From positions 124,001 to 188,000 of the forward strand of contig NZ_JOFT01000028.1 in NCBI RefSeq assembly GCF_000725805.1: 64,000 nucleotides of DNA, read 5' to 3'. The translations under genes and the position numbers were made by a program. Within the stretch, counting starts at the first letter, position 1; every line of letters begins with the position of its first letter. Origin of the DNA: Streptomyces xanthophaeus (GTDB taxonomy: Bacteria; Actinomycetota; Actinomycetes; Streptomycetales; Streptomycetaceae). Positions 45,278 through 54,938 of the stretch are shown one piece after another. The notes under the pieces are model-generated. The model did not search any database. It was not told where the DNA came from and saw nothing but the letters and a program-made list of their open reading frames with translations.

Positions 45278-46141
45278 TCAGTGGACCGAGCGCAGGTGGA
45301 TGACGTCGCCCGCGCCGACCGCCTCGTGCTGCCCTTCCGCCGTACGGATCACCAGGCGGCCGTCGGTGTCGACCGCTTCGGCCGTTCCGGTGAGCGTGCG
45401 GCCGCCCGGGAGCTCCGCGCGGACGTGCCGGCCGAGGGTGGCGCAGCCCGCCGCGTACGTCTCCTGGAGGCCGCTGGCCGCCGGGTCGCCGCCGGCGGCG
45501 CGCCAGTTCCCGTACCACTGCTCCAGGGAGCGCAGGACGGCCCTCAGGAGCGGGTCCCGGTCGGTCACGGTGGCCTTGGCCAGCGCCAGCGAACCCGCGG
45601 CGGGCACCGGCAGCTCGTCCTCGGTCAGGGTGACGTTGAGCCCGATCCCGATGACCACGCCGTCGACGACCCGCTCGGCGAGGATCCCGCCGGTCTTGCG
45701 CTCCTCCCCGTCCACGGTGACGAGGAGGTCGTTGGGCCATTTGAGGGCGGTGTCCACGCCCGCCGCCCGGGACAGGCCGGTCGCGGTGGCCACCCCGGCC
45801 AGCAGGGTCAGCCAGCCCCACTGCTCCGGAGGCACGGCCGGGCCCGGCTTGAGCAGGACGGAGAAGAACAGCCCCGACCGGGTGGGTGCGACCCAGCTGC
45901 GGTCGAGCCGCCCCCGCCCGGCGGTCTGCTCCTCGGCGACGAGCACGGCCCCCTCGGGCAGGCTCGCGGCCCGGGCGGCGAGGTCGCTGTTGGTGGACCC
46001 GGTGGAGTCGACCACCTCGAGGGAGGTCCACAGCCCGCCCTCGGCGACCACGGCCCGCTGGAGGGCGGCGGCGTTCAGGGGCGGCCGGTCAAGGTTCGAC
46101 CAACGACCGGCGGAAGCACCTGCTGAGGCATCTGAGGGCAT
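45278..46141 (-). CDS. birA: Biotin-[acetyl-CoA carboxylase] ligase
   Basis: Activates biotin as biotinyl-AMP and attaches it to carboxylase Lys residues, here most likely Lys552 of AccA2 encoded at 53072. The 287-residue product from ATG 46141 (AAGGA eight bases upstream) has AGRGRLDRSW, the biotinyl-AMP loop, KWPNDLLV and GIGLNV signatures. There is no N-terminal helix-turn-helix, so it is a ligase only and not a repressor. Its promoter region adjoins the tnpB element. Confidence 0.95.
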   Translation of the reverse strand: MPSDASAGASAGRWSNLDRPPLNAAALQRAVVAEGGLWTSLEVVDSTGSTNSDLAARAASLPEGAVLVAEEQTAGRGRLDRSWVAPTRSGLFFSVLLKPGPAVPPEQWGWLTLLAGVATATGLSRAAGVDTALKWPNDLLVTVDGEERKTGGILAERVVDGVVIGIGLNVTLTEDELPVPAAGSLALAKATVTDRDPLLRAVLRSLEQWYGNWRAAGGDPAASGLQETYAAGCATLGRHVRAELPGGRTLTGTAEAVDTDGRLVIRTAEGQHEAVGAGDVIHLRSVH

Positions 46142-46222
46142 GATCGGATTCCTTATGTCGCCGTGTGTCATCCTCTGACCCGGGATTGCGTTCGGATCTT
46201 GACCGACCCTAGCTTCCGGCCC

Positions 46223-47533
46223 GTGGGGAATTCTGCGGTAAAAAGGGCGTTCAGGTTCCGTTTCTACCCTGACGACGCGCAGGCAACGGAGCTGTCCAGG
46301 ACATTCGGCTGCGTGCGGAAGGTCTACAACCTGGCGCTCTCCGCCCGCGCGGACGCCCGGGCCCGTCGGGAACGGGTGAACTACGCACAGACCTCAGCGA
46401 TGCTCACCGCATGGAAGCGGACCGAGGAGCTGGCCTACCTGGGCGAGGTCTCCTGCGTGCCCCTCCAGCAGGCGCTGCGGCACCTGCAGAGCGCTTTCGC
46501 CGCTTACTGGGGGAAACGCTCGCACCACCCACGATTCAAGTCGAAGCGGAAGTCCCGGGCCCGCGCCGAGTACACCCGCTCCGCCTTCCGTTTCCGCAAC
46601 GGTGAGCTCACGCTCGCCAAAATGGCGGATCCACTGCGTGTCATCTGGTCGCGCCCGCTGCCGGACGGCGCCGAGCCGACCACCGTGACCGTGTCCCGGG
46701 ATCCGGCCGGCCGCTGGTTCGTGTCCATCCTGTTCGAAGACACGCCTGCTCCACTGCCGCCTGCCACACAGGCGGTCGGGATCGATGCCGGGCTGACAAC
46801 CCTCGTCACCCTGTCCACCGGCGAAAAGATCACCAACCCGAAGCACGAACGCAAGGACCGTGCGCGCCTGGCCCGAGCGCAGCGTGCGCTGTCACGCAAG
46901 GAAAAGGGCGGCAAGAACCGGGCCAAGGCGCGGACCCGGGTGGCGAAGATCCGTGCTCAGATCACCGACCGCCGCCGGGATCACCTGCACAAGCTGACGA
47001 CTCGACTCGTGCGCGAAAACCAAACGCTCGTGATCGAGGACCTCGCGGTCCGGAACATGCTCAAGAACCCAAGGCTCGCCCGCTCCATCGGTGATGCGGC
47101 GTGGGGTGAGCTGAGACAGATGCTGGAATACAAGACGGCCTGGTACGGACGTGAGCTGATCGCCGTCGACCGGTGGTTCCCCAGCTCCAAGCTGTGCTCG
47201 TCCTGTGGGGCCGTCAACGAGAAGATGGATCTCAGCATCCGCGAGTGGATCTGTGCGCGCTGCGGGACGACCCACGACCGGGACGAGAACGCAGCGATCA
47301 ACCTCTTGGCCGCCGGGCTGGCGGTGTCTGCCTGTGGAGCGGGCGTAAGTCCTCGGCCGGGGCCCTCCCGGACGGGGCAGCGCGCGGTGAAGCAGGAAGT
47401 CCCACCCGCGAGGGTGGGATCCCCTCTCCTTAGGGAAGGTGGCGAGGCCAAGCAACCCACAGTAGGTGTGTCAAACGCCGCACTGCCGAGCGCCATGCCC
47501 GCCGTTACGCTACGCACCAGTAGCCAGCAGTAG
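46223..47533 (+). CDS. tnpB: IS605-family RNA-guided nuclease TnpB
   Basis: An ωRNA-guided DNA endonuclease of the IS200/IS605 or IS607 group, ancestor of Cas12. From GTG 46223 it has 436 residues. The opening [11 protein letters not shown] and FGCVRKVYN are typical. The RuvC catalytic residues are intact: Asp188 in VGIDAGL, Glu272 in VIEDLAV and Asp354 in [11 protein letters not shown] zinc ribbon uses the CSSCG and CARCG pairs. No TnpA is present, so this is a tnpB-only element that would need a transposase elsewhere. The frame continues ~25 codons beyond the usual end, past the right-end hairpin and into chromosomal sequence just before pccB. Confidence 0.93.
   Translation: MGNSAVKRAFRFRFYPDDAQATELSRTFGCVRKVYNLALSARADARARRERVNYAQTSAMLTAWKRTEELAYLGEVSCVPLQQALRHLQSAFAAYWGKRSHHPRFKSKRKSRARAEYTRSAFRFRNGELTLAKMADPLRVIWSRPLPDGAEPTTVTVSRDPAGRWFVSILFEDTPAPLPPATQAVGIDAGLTTLVTLSTGEKITNPKHERKDRARLARAQRALSRKEKGGKNRAKARTRVAKIRAQITDRRRDHLHKLTTRLVRENQTLVIEDLAVRNMLKNPRLARSIGDAAWGELRQMLEYKTAWYGRELIAVDRWFPSSKLCSSCGAVNEKMDLSIREWICARCGTTHDRDENAAINLLAAGLAVSACGAGVSPRPGPSRTGQRAVKQEVPPARVGSPLLREGGEAKQPTVGVSNAALPSAMPAVTLRTSSQQ
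47340..47450 (+). ncRNA. Candidate ωRNA scaffold and element right end
   Basis: The 3' end of tnpB and the sequence after it normally form the guide RNA. Here tcccaccc (47400-47407) pairs with gggtggga (47412-47419) around gcga. A second hairpin, which I recall as a matched stem in related elements, is present only in degenerate form (cctctcc-ttag-ggaagg, 47423-47439). The guide would start after ~47445. The exact 3' end is not certain. Confidence 0.4.
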
Positions 47534-47546
47534 TCAATCAATTGAC
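47533..47546. promoter_or_regulatory. AT-rich palindrome upstream of pccB
   Basis: gtcaat-ca-attgac is a perfect inverted repeat 36 bases before the pccB ATG, in an AT-rich island. A looser version (atcaa-N8-ttgat, 52810-52827) precedes accA2. Both could bind one fatty-acid-type regulator; a shared site is not proven. Confidence 0.45.
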
Positions 47547-47582
47547 CAGGCCGTTGACACCACGCAGGGAGCCGCGACCCCG

Positions 47583-49175
47583 ATGTCACAACCGTCAGAG
47601 CCGATCGACATGCACACCACCGCGGGCAAGATCGCGGACCTGCAGCGCCGCATCGACGAGGCCACCCACGCCGGATCGGCGCGCGCCGTCGAGAAGCAGC
47701 ACGCCAAGGGCAAGCTGACGGCGCGTGAGCGGGTGGCCCTCCTCCTCGACGAGGGCTCGTTCGTGGAGCTGGACGAGTTCGCCCGGCACCGCTCCACCAA
47801 CTTCGGCCTGGAGAAGACCCGCCCCTACGGCGACGGCGTCGTCACCGGGTACGGCACGGTGGACGGCCGCCCGGTCGCCGTCTTCTCCCAGGACTTCACC
47901 GTCTTCGGCGGCGCCCTCGGCGAGGTCTACGGCCAGAAGATCATGAAGGTCATGGACTTCGCGCTGAAGACCGGATGCCCGCTCGTCGGCATCAACGACT
48001 CCGGCGGCGCCCGCATCCAGGAGGGCGTCAGCGCCCTCGGCATGTACGGCGAGATCTTCCGCCGCAACGTGCACGCCTCGGGGGTGATCCCGCAGATCAG
48101 CCTGGTCGTGGGCCCCTGCGCGGGCGGCGCCGTGTACTCCCCCGCCATCACCGACTTCACGGTCATGGTCGACCAGACCTCGCACATGTTCATCACCGGC
48201 CCGGACGTCATCAAGACGGTCACCGGCGAGGACGTCGGCTTCGAGGAACTGGGCGGGGCGCGGACGCACAACAGCACCTCGGGCGTCGCCCACCACATGG
48301 CGGGGGACGAGAAGGACGCCATCGAGTACGTCAAGTCCCTGCTGTCGTACCTGCCGTCGAACAACCTCTCCGAGCCGCCGGCCTTCCCGGAGGAGGCGGA
48401 CACCGAGGTCTCCGACACCGACCGCGAGCTGGACGTGCTGATCCCGGACAGCGCGAACCAGCCGTACGACATGCACACGGTGATCGAGCACGTGCTCGAC
48501 GACGCGGAGTTCCTGGAGACCCAGTCCCTCTTCGCGCCGAACATCCTCACCGGCTTCGGCCGGGTCGAGGGCCACCCGGTGGGCATCGTCGCCAACCAGC
48601 CGATGCAGTTCGCCGGCTGTCTGGACATCGACGCCTCCGAGAAGGCCGCCCGGTTCGTCCGCACGTGCGACGCCTTCAACATCCCGGTGCTGACCTTCGT
48701 GGACGTTCCGGGCTTCCTGCCGGGCACGGACCAGGAGTACAACGGAATCATCCGGCGCGGCGCCAAGCTGATCTACGCGTACGCCGAGGCCACCGTCCCG
48801 CTGATCACCGTCATCACCCGCAAGGCCTTCGGCGGCGCCTACGACGTCATGGGCTCCAAGCACCTCGGCGCGGACCTCAACCTCGCCTGGCCGACCGCCC
48901 AGATCGCCGTCATGGGCGCACAGGGCGCGGTGAACATCCTGCACCGCCGCACCCTCGCCGAAGCCGCTCCCGACGAGGTGGAGGACACCCGGGCGCGTCT
49001 GATCGCCGAGTACGAGGACGCACTGCTCAACCCGTACACGGCCGCCGAGCGCGGTTACATCGACGCGGTGGCCATGCCGTCCGAGACCCGGGCGCACGTG
49101 GTGAAGGGGCTGCGGCAGCTGCGCACCAAGCGGGAGTCCCTGCCGCCCAAGAAGCACGGCAACATCCCCCTCTAG
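47583..49175 (+). CDS. pccB: Propionyl/acetyl-CoA carboxylase beta subunit
   Basis: Carboxyltransferase subunit that moves CO2 from biotin to acyl-CoA, giving methylmalonyl-CoA (or malonyl-CoA), the extender units for polyketides and fatty acids. The 530-residue product has the oxyanion-hole segments [12 protein letters not shown] and [12 protein letters not shown] in the N-terminal half and [14 protein letters not shown] in the C-terminal half. It is closest to my memory of S. coelicolor PccB rather than AccB. Active-site specificity residues were not checked. ATG 47583 has GGGAG somewhat far upstream; Met10 (DMHTTAGK) is an alternative. The epsilon subunit gene follows 18 bases later. Confidence 0.95.
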   Translation: MSQPSEPIDMHTTAGKIADLQRRIDEATHAGSARAVEKQHAKGKLTARERVALLLDEGSFVELDEFARHRSTNFGLEKTRPYGDGVVTGYGTVDGRPVAVFSQDFTVFGGALGEVYGQKIMKVMDFALKTGCPLVGINDSGGARIQEGVSALGMYGEIFRRNVHASGVIPQISLVVGPCAGGAVYSPAITDFTVMVDQTSHMFITGPDVIKTVTGEDVGFEELGGARTHNSTSGVAHHMAGDEKDAIEYVKSLLSYLPSNNLSEPPAFPEEADTEVSDTDRELDVLIPDSANQPYDMHTVIEHVLDDAEFLETQSLFAPNILTGFGRVEGHPVGIVANQPMQFAGCLDIDASEKAARFVRTCDAFNIPVLTFVDVPGFLPGTDQEYNGIIRRGAKLIYAYAEATVPLITVITRKAFGGAYDVMGSKHLGADLNLAWPTAQIAVMGAQGAVNILHRRTLAEAAPDEVEDTRARLIAEYEDALLNPYTAAERGYIDAVAMPSETRAHVVKGLRQLRTKRESLPPKKHGNIPL

Positions 49176-49193
49176 CCCCTCCAGGAGGTCTCT

Positions 49194-49403
49194 GTGGTGA
49201 TCAAGGTCGTCAAGGGCAACCCGACCCCGGAGGAGCTGGCCGCCGCACTGGCGGTGGTCCAAGCGCGCGCCGCGGCGCTGGCCTCGCAGCCGCCGGGCGC
49301 GCAGCGGGTGGCCGAAGAATGGTCGGCTCCGGCCCGGGTGGCACGCCACCGGCTGCCGCAGCCGGGGCCGCGCGCGTGGGGGCGTACGTACTGGCCGGGA
49401 TAG
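49194..49403 (+). CDS. pccE: Acyl-CoA carboxylase epsilon subunit
   Basis: A 69-residue protein of the actinobacterial epsilon type, which stabilises and activates the alpha-beta carboxylase. It starts VIKVVKGNPTPEELAAALAVV, the conserved helix that packs on the beta subunit (shown as KGNPTPEELAAAL), and ends in a Trp-containing tail (RAWGRTYWPG). AGGAGG precedes the double GTG start. It is in one operon with pccB. Confidence 0.93.
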   Translation: MVIKVVKGNPTPEELAAALAVVQARAAALASQPPGAQRVAEEWSAPARVARHRLPQPGPRAWGRTYWPG

Positions 49404-49515
49404 ACCCCGGCAGCGGCGGTGGCCGCGGGCGGGCGCCCGCGGCCACGTCCCGGAGGCGGCCCGTGGTGCGTTCGCTACGATCCTGATCTTGTGCAGGATC
49501 AAGGGGGCGGATGTC

Positions 49516-51342
49516 ATGAACGGGCCGAACAATGCGTCGGATCACGGAGCCGGGCACGCGGCTCTGCGCCCGCTGGCGGCGGGTGATCCGCGCGAGATCG
49601 CCGGATACGGGCTGCTCGCGCGCATCGGCGAGGGCGGCATGGGCTCCGTGTACCTCTCCCGTACGCGCGGCAGCCGGCCCGTGGCGCTGAAGATGATCCG
49701 CCGCGAGTACGCCGGCGACCCGGAGTTCCGGCGCCGCTTCGAGCAGGAGGTGAAGTCGGCGCAGCAGGTGCGCGGCTACCACCTCGTACCCGTACTGGAC
49801 TACGACACGCAGGGCGAGCAGCCGTGGCTCGCCACCGCGTACGTACCGGGCCTCCCACTGGACGAGGCGCTGGACGCCTTCGGACCGCTGCCGCTGCCCG
49901 CGGCCCTGCAGCTGGTGGCGTGCGTGGCGCGGGCCCTGGAGTCCGTGCACGCGGTGGGGATCCTCCACCGGGACCTGAAGCCCTCGAACATCATGCTGGC
50001 CGCGGACGGCCCGTGGGTGATCGACTTCGGGATCGCGCGCGCCGCCGAGAACACCCGCCTCACCCGTAGCGGGGGATTCATCGGCACTCCGCAGTTCATG
50101 TCGCCCGAGCAGGGCGTGGGCGGGGACCTCGGCGCGGCGAGCGACGTGTTCTCGCTCGGGCTGATCGCCGCCGTCGCCGCGACCGGCCGCCACCCGTACG
50201 GCGAGGGCAGCGCGCTGACCGTGGCGACGCAGATCGCCAACACCGCCCTGCGGCCGCCGGACCTGTCGGGCTACCCGGACTGGCTGCGGCCGCTGCTGGA
50301 GGGCACGCTCGCCGCGGACCCGGCCGCGCGGCCGGAGCCGGGCGAACTGGCACGCCTGTGCGAGCGGTTCGCGGGCCGCGAGGCGGCCGATCTCTCCGGC
50401 TGGCTGCCGGAGCCCTGGGCAGCGGCGGTCGCGGCGCGGGAGGCGGAGCTGGACCGGCTCCCGGCGGCCGCTGCGGCTGCGCCTGCTGCGGGCGGCGCGG
50501 CGGCGGGTCCCCCGCCCGCGTACGCCCCCACGTACGTTCCCCCGCAGGCGGCGGGGGCCGGACCCTGGTCCGGCGCGCCCTCGGTGCACGGCGCGCCCAC
50601 GCAGGCGCCCTCGCAGCCGCCGCTCCACCCGCCGGCACCGCCCGCACCGCCCGCAGCCTCCGTGGCCTCCGCCGCGCCCGCCGCGCGCGGAAACCGGGGG
50701 CGGCTGCTCGCCGCGGCTGCCGTGGCCCTGGTCGCCGTGACCGGGGGCGCCGCCTGGGCGATATCCGGCGGCTGGGAATCCGGGAACGACGGCAAGGGCG
50801 GGACCCGGGCCGAGCAGCCGCAGGACCGGCCCGAGCAGGAACCGGCGCAGCAGCCCGCGCAGCCGTCCGCACGGCCCTCGGCACAGCCGTCCGCGCAGCA
50901 GCCCTCGCAGAGCGCCTCGTACGAGGTGATCTTCCAGGACAAGCCCCTGCTCATCGAACCGCCGGCCGGCTCGATCATCACCGTCGATCTGGACGCGCCC
51001 AGGGTCCTGCCCAGCGGTGACATCAGCGACAAGGACGTCGAGTTCTACTACATCCTGCAGAACATGAGCTTCCGCAAGGCCATGGCCAAGTCACCCGGCA
51101 CGACGCCCGAGGTCTGCCGCCAGGCCGTGGACACCGGGCCGCTGCCGGCGGCGCTCTCCAGTACGGCGCTCATCAAGGACGACGCCATCGTCGCGGGCGA
51201 CGTCCTGTGCTCGGTGACCTCGAAGGGCAATCTCGCGATGCTCCAGATCACCTCGGTCAAGCCGTCGGGCCGGACGTACGACCCGCCCGGTTACGCCGGC
51301 AAGCTCACCCTCTGGAAGCAGCCCGCCGGCGCCAAGCCGTAG
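49516..51342 (+). CDS. Ser/Thr protein kinase with external sensor
   Basis: A 608-residue Hanks-type kinase. The catalytic domain (~30-290) has the Gly loop GEGGMGSVYL, Lys59 in VALKMI, catalytic Asp153 in HRDLKPSNIM, DFGIARA and GTPQFMSPEQ, all intact. A Pro/Ala-rich linker (~310-400) leads to one membrane helix (LLAAAAVALVAVTGGAAW) and an external domain of ~150 residues with two Cys after a Gln/Pro/Ser stalk. There are no PASTA repeats, so the ligand is not muropeptide by that route. ATG 49516 follows AAGGGGGCGG. It stands between the carboxylase genes but ends in its own hairpin. Confidence 0.92.
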   Translation: MNGPNNASDHGAGHAALRPLAAGDPREIAGYGLLARIGEGGMGSVYLSRTRGSRPVALKMIRREYAGDPEFRRRFEQEVKSAQQVRGYHLVPVLDYDTQGEQPWLATAYVPGLPLDEALDAFGPLPLPAALQLVACVARALESVHAVGILHRDLKPSNIMLAADGPWVIDFGIARAAENTRLTRSGGFIGTPQFMSPEQGVGGDLGAASDVFSLGLIAAVAATGRHPYGEGSALTVATQIANTALRPPDLSGYPDWLRPLLEGTLAADPAARPEPGELARLCERFAGREAADLSGWLPEPWAAAVAAREAELDRLPAAAAAAPAAGGAAAGPPPAYAPTYVPPQAAGAGPWSGAPSVHGAPTQAPSQPPLHPPAPPAPPAASVASAAPAARGNRGRLLAAAAVALVAVTGGAAWAISGGWESGNDGKGGTRAEQPQDRPEQEPAQQPAQPSARPSAQPSAQQPSQSASYEVIFQDKPLLIEPPAGSIITVDLDAPRVLPSGDISDKDVEFYYILQNMSFRKAMAKSPGTTPEVCRQAVDTGPLPAALSSTALIKDDAIVAGDVLCSVTSKGNLAMLQITSVKPSGRTYDPPGYAGKLTLWKQPAGAKP

Positions 51343-51394
51343 GGAGGCGTCCCGCCGGTCGCGCCCGCCCGGCCCGGAATGGTGTGAACGGACG

Positions 51395-51426
51395 GTGGCG
51401 CCTGAGTACCCGTACTCAGGCGCCAC
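51395..51426. terminator. 15-bp perfect palindrome after the kinase gene
   Basis: gtggcgcctgagtac (51395-51409) is mirrored by 51412-51426 with only two bases between. It lies 53 bases after the kinase stop and 28 bases before the next ATG, so it may be a terminator or an operator for the small membrane-protein gene. The near-absent loop favours a protein-binding palindrome. Confidence 0.55.
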
Positions 51427-51453
51427 ACCAGTCCCCGGGGACAGGATCGGGGC

Positions 51454-51591
51454 ATGCTCTGGTCCGACCCTAAGAACGAGCCGCCCAAGGACATGCGCGA
51501 CGCGCAGGCGATGATCCGGCGGCTGACGGTGGTGCTCGCCGTCGCCATGGCCGTGGTGGTCTACGTCCTGGGCGTGGACCTGGGCTTCTAG
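51454..51591 (+). CDS. 45-residue single-pass membrane protein
   Basis: Too short for most gene finders. It reads [20 protein letters not shown] then a basic RRL, one hydrophobic helix (~24-40) and a short GVDLGF end. AGGA stands seven bases before the ATG. The charged N-terminus followed by a clean helix and good codon usage support a real gene. The downstream maf start is only 41 bases away, but maf appears to have its own promoter. Function unknown. Confidence 0.7.
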   Translation: MLWSDPKNEPPKDMRDAQAMIRRLTVVLAVAMAVVVYVLGVDLGF

Positions 51592-51620
51592 AGCGCCCCG
51601 TACGGGTCCTGGCGGGCCCC

Positions 51621-51626
51621 TACGAT
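51621..51626 (+). promoter_or_regulatory. -10 element for leaderless maf
   Basis: TACGAT ends six bases before the maf ATG, with no ribosome binding site between. That spacing predicts a transcript starting at or beside the ATG. The -35 is weak. Confidence 0.45.
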
Positions 51627-51632
51627 GGCCCC

Positions 51633-52253
51633 ATGACCGTTACCCCGCCGCCCTCGGACGTGCGCAAGCTCGTCCTGGCCTCCGCCTCCCCCGCCCGGCT
51701 GAACCTGCTGCGCCAGGCCGGACTCGCCCCGCACGTCATCGTCAGCGGCTTCGACGAGGACGCGCTGAGCCACGACGAGCCGGCCGCCCTGGCGCTGGCC
51801 CTCGCCGAGGCGAAGGCCGCCGTGGTGGCGGCCCTGGACGAGGCCGCGGGCACCCTGGTGATCGGCTGCGACTCGGTGCTGGAGCTGGACGGCGAGGCGC
51901 TGGGCAAGCCGGCGGACGCCGAGGAGGCCACCGCCCGCTGGAAGTCGATGCGCGGCCGGGCGGGCGTCCTGCGCACCGGACACTGCGTGATCGACACGGT
52001 GAGCGGGCGTCAGGTCTCGGCGACGGCGTCCACGACGGTCCGGTTCGGCGAGCCGACGGACGCCGAGGTGGCGGCGTACGTGGCGAGCGGCGAGCCGCTG
52101 CACGTGGCGGGCGCCTTCACCCTGGACGGGCTGTCGGCGCCGTTCATCGAGGGCATCGACGGGGACCCGGGCAACGTGATCGGGCTGTCGCTGCCGCTGC
52201 TGCGCTCCCTGCTGGCCGAACTGGGTGTGTCCATCACGGATTTGTGGGCCTGA
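51633..52253 (+). CDS. maf: Maf nucleoside triphosphate pyrophosphatase
   Basis: A 206-residue house-cleaning enzyme that hydrolyses non-canonical or pyrimidine nucleoside triphosphates. It has the opening [24 protein letters not shown], the active-site strand [18 protein letters not shown], and the middle [25 protein letters not shown] is the conserved C-terminal block (shown as [11 protein letters not shown]). It probably uses a leaderless mRNA. Its last 20 bases overlap the 3' end of the convergent membrane-protein gene. Confidence 0.95.
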   Translation: MTVTPPPSDVRKLVLASASPARLNLLRQAGLAPHVIVSGFDEDALSHDEPAALALALAEAKAAVVAALDEAAGTLVIGCDSVLELDGEALGKPADAEEATARWKSMRGRAGVLRTGHCVIDTVSGRQVSATASTTVRFGEPTDAEVAAYVASGEPLHVAGAFTLDGLSAPFIEGIDGDPGNVIGLSLPLLRSLLAELGVSITDLWA

Positions 52254-52692
52254 GCTCCCCGAGCGCCGGCGGCGGCGTGTCCTTGACCTCCGCAGGGCCG
52301 GGTCTGGCCGCGTAGAGGACGAGGGTCAGGACCACGAGGCACAGGATCACCATCAGCGCCGCGAAGGCGGGCCAGCCGACGAGCGCGACGGCGAGCACGC
52401 CGAGCACCCCGTGGGTGACGGCGGCGGTGATGAGCACGATCCGGGCGAAGCGGCCGGGCGCACGGTCCCGCAGGGCGGTGAGGGCCAGCAGCACGGCGCA
52501 CAGCACCAGGAAGACCCCCATGCCCGCCCCGAGCCCGTAGGTTGCCTTGGACATGACATCCGGATCGCTGCCCGCGATGGACATCGACTGGTTCGCCGTG
52601 GTCCTGCCGAGCACGACGTGGACGAGCACGAGCACCGCCGCCTCCACGACGAGCACGGCCGCCGCCAGTGCGGCCACGAGTCTTCGCAGCAC
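52234..52692 (-). CDS. Four-helix membrane protein of unknown function
   Basis: A 152-residue protein with four clear hydrophobic helices (~5-28, 53-75, 85-105, 108-127) joined by short loops, and a Pro-rich cytosolic C-terminus. The first external loop contains [16 protein letters not shown]. No family recognised by eye. The start ATG 52692 has a GGAGGCGT-like site. Its 3' end overlaps maf by 20 bases, so transcription of one may limit the other. Confidence 0.75.
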   Translation of the reverse strand: MLRRLVAALAAAVLVVEAAVLVLVHVVLGRTTANQSMSIAGSDPDVMSKATYGLGAGMGVFLVLCAVLLALTALRDRAPGRFARIVLITAAVTHGVLGVLAVALVGWPAFAALMVILCLVVLTLVLYAARPGPAEVKDTPPPALGELRPTNP

Positions 52693-53071
52693 GACGCCTC
52701 CACCCCCCTCACGTCACAAGCCTGTTCGACGCCCTGGAGGCTACTAACGGGTAAACGTGCGGACAAGGGGTGCGGGCCGCTTCGTTGCCGCAGGTGCCCC
52801 TGAACGGCGATCAAGCAAAGAATTGATGACCCGTTCGTAGGGACTCGACAAAGAATCGCCCGGGCCCGCTGACCCGCAGGACAGAGACCCCGACGACGTG
52901 ACGGGGTTACTGTGCAGTCGGGGATCCCCCTTACGAGGGGCGCCACAAGGGCTTTCCAGCCTAGAGCCCGACTCGAATAACACTCCGTGTGGGCAAGCTC
53001 ACCACTGGATAAGGGTCGTAAGGCCGTGTGGGCTGTCCCTAAACTCAGCTTGTTTCAAGGAGGGAGCCATC
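52693..53071. promoter_or_regulatory. Control region upstream of accA2
   Basis: No gene in 379 bases. The stretch 52800-52860 is AT-rich, with atcaa-N8-ttgat (52810-52827). From 52880 to 52980 several short stems can form (ccccgac/gtcgggg at 52888 and 52916; ccccct/agggg near 52928). This could be a long mRNA leader. I could not match it to a known riboswitch or tRNA. Confidence 0.4.
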
Positions 53072-54835
53072 GTGCGCAAGGTGCTCATCGCCAACCGTGG
53101 CGAAATCGCTGTCCGCGTTGCTCGGGCCTGCCGGGATGCCGGAATCGGGAGCGTAGCCGTCTACGCCGATCCGGACCGGGACGCCCTGCACGTCCGCGCG
53201 GCCGACGAAGCTTTCGCGTTGGGCGGTGACACCCCGGCCGCCAGCTACTTGGACATCTCCAAGGTCCTGCAGGCCGCAGCCGATTCCGGTGCGGACGCCA
53301 TCCATCCCGGATACGGGTTCCTGTCCGAGAACGCGGAGTTCGCCCAGGCCGTCATCGACGCGGGCCTGACCTGGATCGGCCCGCCGCCGCAGGCCATCCG
53401 CGACCTCGGCGACAAGGTCGCCGCCCGGCACATCGCGCAGCGCGCCGGCGCGCCGCTCGTCGCCGGTACGCCGAACCCGGTCTCCGGGGCCGACGAGGTC
53501 GTCGCGTTCGCGGAGGAACACGGCCTGCCCATCGCGATCAAGGCCGCCTTCGGTGGTGGCGGCCGCGGCCTGAAGGTCGCCCGCACCCTCGAAGAGGTGC
53601 CGGAGCTGTACGACTCCGCCGTCCGCGAGGCCGTGGCCGCCTTCGGCCGCGGCGAGTGCTTCGTCGAGCGTTACCTCGACAAGCCGCGGCACGTCGAGAC
53701 CCAGTGCCTGGCCGACAGCCACGGCAACGTGGTCGTCGTCTCCACCCGTGACTGCTCGCTCCAGCGCCGTCACCAGAAGCTCGTCGAGGAGGCCCCGGCG
53801 CCGTTCCTCACCGAGGCCCAGAACGCCGAGCTGTACGCCGCCTCGAAGGCGATCCTGAAGGAGGCCGGCTACGTCGGCGCCGGCACGGTCGAGTTCCTGG
53901 TCTCCGCGGACGGCCTGATCTCCTTCCTGGAGGTCAACACCCGCCTGCAGGTCGAGCACCCGGTCACCGAAGAGGTCTCCGGCATCGACCTGGTCCGCGA
54001 GATGTTCCGCATCGCCGACGGCGAGGAGCTCGGCTACGGGGACCCGGTCCTGCGCGGGCACTCCATCGAGTTCCGCATCAACGGCGAGGACCCGGGCCGG
54101 GGCTTCCTGCCCGCGCCCGGCACGGTCACCAGGTTCGCCGCCCCGTCCGGTCCGGGCGTCCGCCTCGACGCGGGCGTGGAGTCCGGTTCGGTCATCGGCC
54201 CGGCCTGGGACTCCCTGCTGGCGAAGCTGATCGTCACCGGTGCCACCCGCGAGCAGGCCCTCCAGCGGGCCGCCCGCGCCCTGGCCGAGTTCGAGATCGA
54301 GGGCATGGCCACCGCCATCCCCTTCCACCGTGCGGTCGTCACGGACCCGGCCTTCGCCCCCACCGACGGGAAGCCGTTCACGGTCTACACCCGCTGGATC
54401 GAGACCGAGTTCGTCAACGAGATCCCGGCCTTCACGGCTCCGGCCGCCGAGGACACCGAGGACGAGCCGGGCCGCGAGACGGTGGTCGTCGAGGTCGGCG
54501 GCAAGCGCCTTGAGGTCTCCCTGCCGTCCTCGCTGGGCATGACCCTCGCCCGTACCGCCGCCGCGGGCGGCGCGAAGCCCAAGCGCCGCGCCGCCAAGAA
54601 GTCCGGTCCGGCCGCTTCCGGTGACACCCTCGCGTCCCCGATGCAGGGCACGATCGTCAAGGTCGCGGTCGAGGAGGGCCAGCAGGTCACCGAGGGCGAG
54701 CTGATCGTCGTCCTGGAGGCGATGAAGATGGAGCAGCCGCTCAACGCGCACCGCTCCGGCACCATCGTCGGCCTGACGGCCGAGGTCGGCGCCTCGCTCA
54801 CCTCCGGCGCCACCATCTGCGAGATCAAGGACTGA
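53072..54835 (+). CDS. accA2: Biotinylated acyl-CoA carboxylase alpha subunit
   Basis: A 587-residue fusion of biotin carboxylase (1-~450) and biotin carboxyl carrier (~515-587). It carboxylates its own biotin with ATP and bicarbonate for the PccB and AccB partners. It has the opening [16 protein letters not shown], the ATP-grasp Gly loop FGGGGRGLK, the catalytic [16 protein letters not shown] block (given as [10 protein letters not shown]), and the biotin site EAMKMEQPL with Lys552. The linker is Lys/Ala-rich ([12 protein letters not shown]). AAGGAGGGA precedes the GTG. BirA at 45278 is the ligase. It is 3.7 kb from its beta subunit gene, with kinase and maf between. Confidence 0.97.
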   Translation: MRKVLIANRGEIAVRVARACRDAGIGSVAVYADPDRDALHVRAADEAFALGGDTPAASYLDISKVLQAAADSGADAIHPGYGFLSENAEFAQAVIDAGLTWIGPPPQAIRDLGDKVAARHIAQRAGAPLVAGTPNPVSGADEVVAFAEEHGLPIAIKAAFGGGGRGLKVARTLEEVPELYDSAVREAVAAFGRGECFVERYLDKPRHVETQCLADSHGNVVVVSTRDCSLQRRHQKLVEEAPAPFLTEAQNAELYAASKAILKEAGYVGAGTVEFLVSADGLISFLEVNTRLQVEHPVTEEVSGIDLVREMFRIADGEELGYGDPVLRGHSIEFRINGEDPGRGFLPAPGTVTRFAAPSGPGVRLDAGVESGSVIGPAWDSLLAKLIVTGATREQALQRAARALAEFEIEGMATAIPFHRAVVTDPAFAPTDGKPFTVYTRWIETEFVNEIPAFTAPAAEDTEDEPGRETVVVEVGGKRLEVSLPSSLGMTLARTAAAGGAKPKRRAAKKSGPAASGDTLASPMQGTIVKVAVEEGQQVTEGELIVVLEAMKMEQPLNAHRSGTIVGLTAEVGASLTSGATICEIKD

Positions 54836-54849
54836 CCTCCGCGGACACC

Positions 54850-54892
54850 ACGAAGAACCGGCGGGGCCACCACGGCCCCGCCGGTTCTTCGT
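54850..54892. terminator. 19-bp perfect bidirectional terminator
   Basis: 54850-54868 pairs with 54874-54892 around a five-base loop, between accA2 and the convergent DeoR gene. Confidence 0.85.
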
Positions 54893-54938
54893 CGTACGGA
54901 CTGCGCCTGCCGGACGGACCGGACGGCCATGAAACGCC

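Noticed and set aside
52880..52980. tRNA- or riboswitch-like stems upstream of accA2
   Set aside because: No acceptor/T-arm pattern and no match to a riboswitch core I know. It is listed only as a possible leader.
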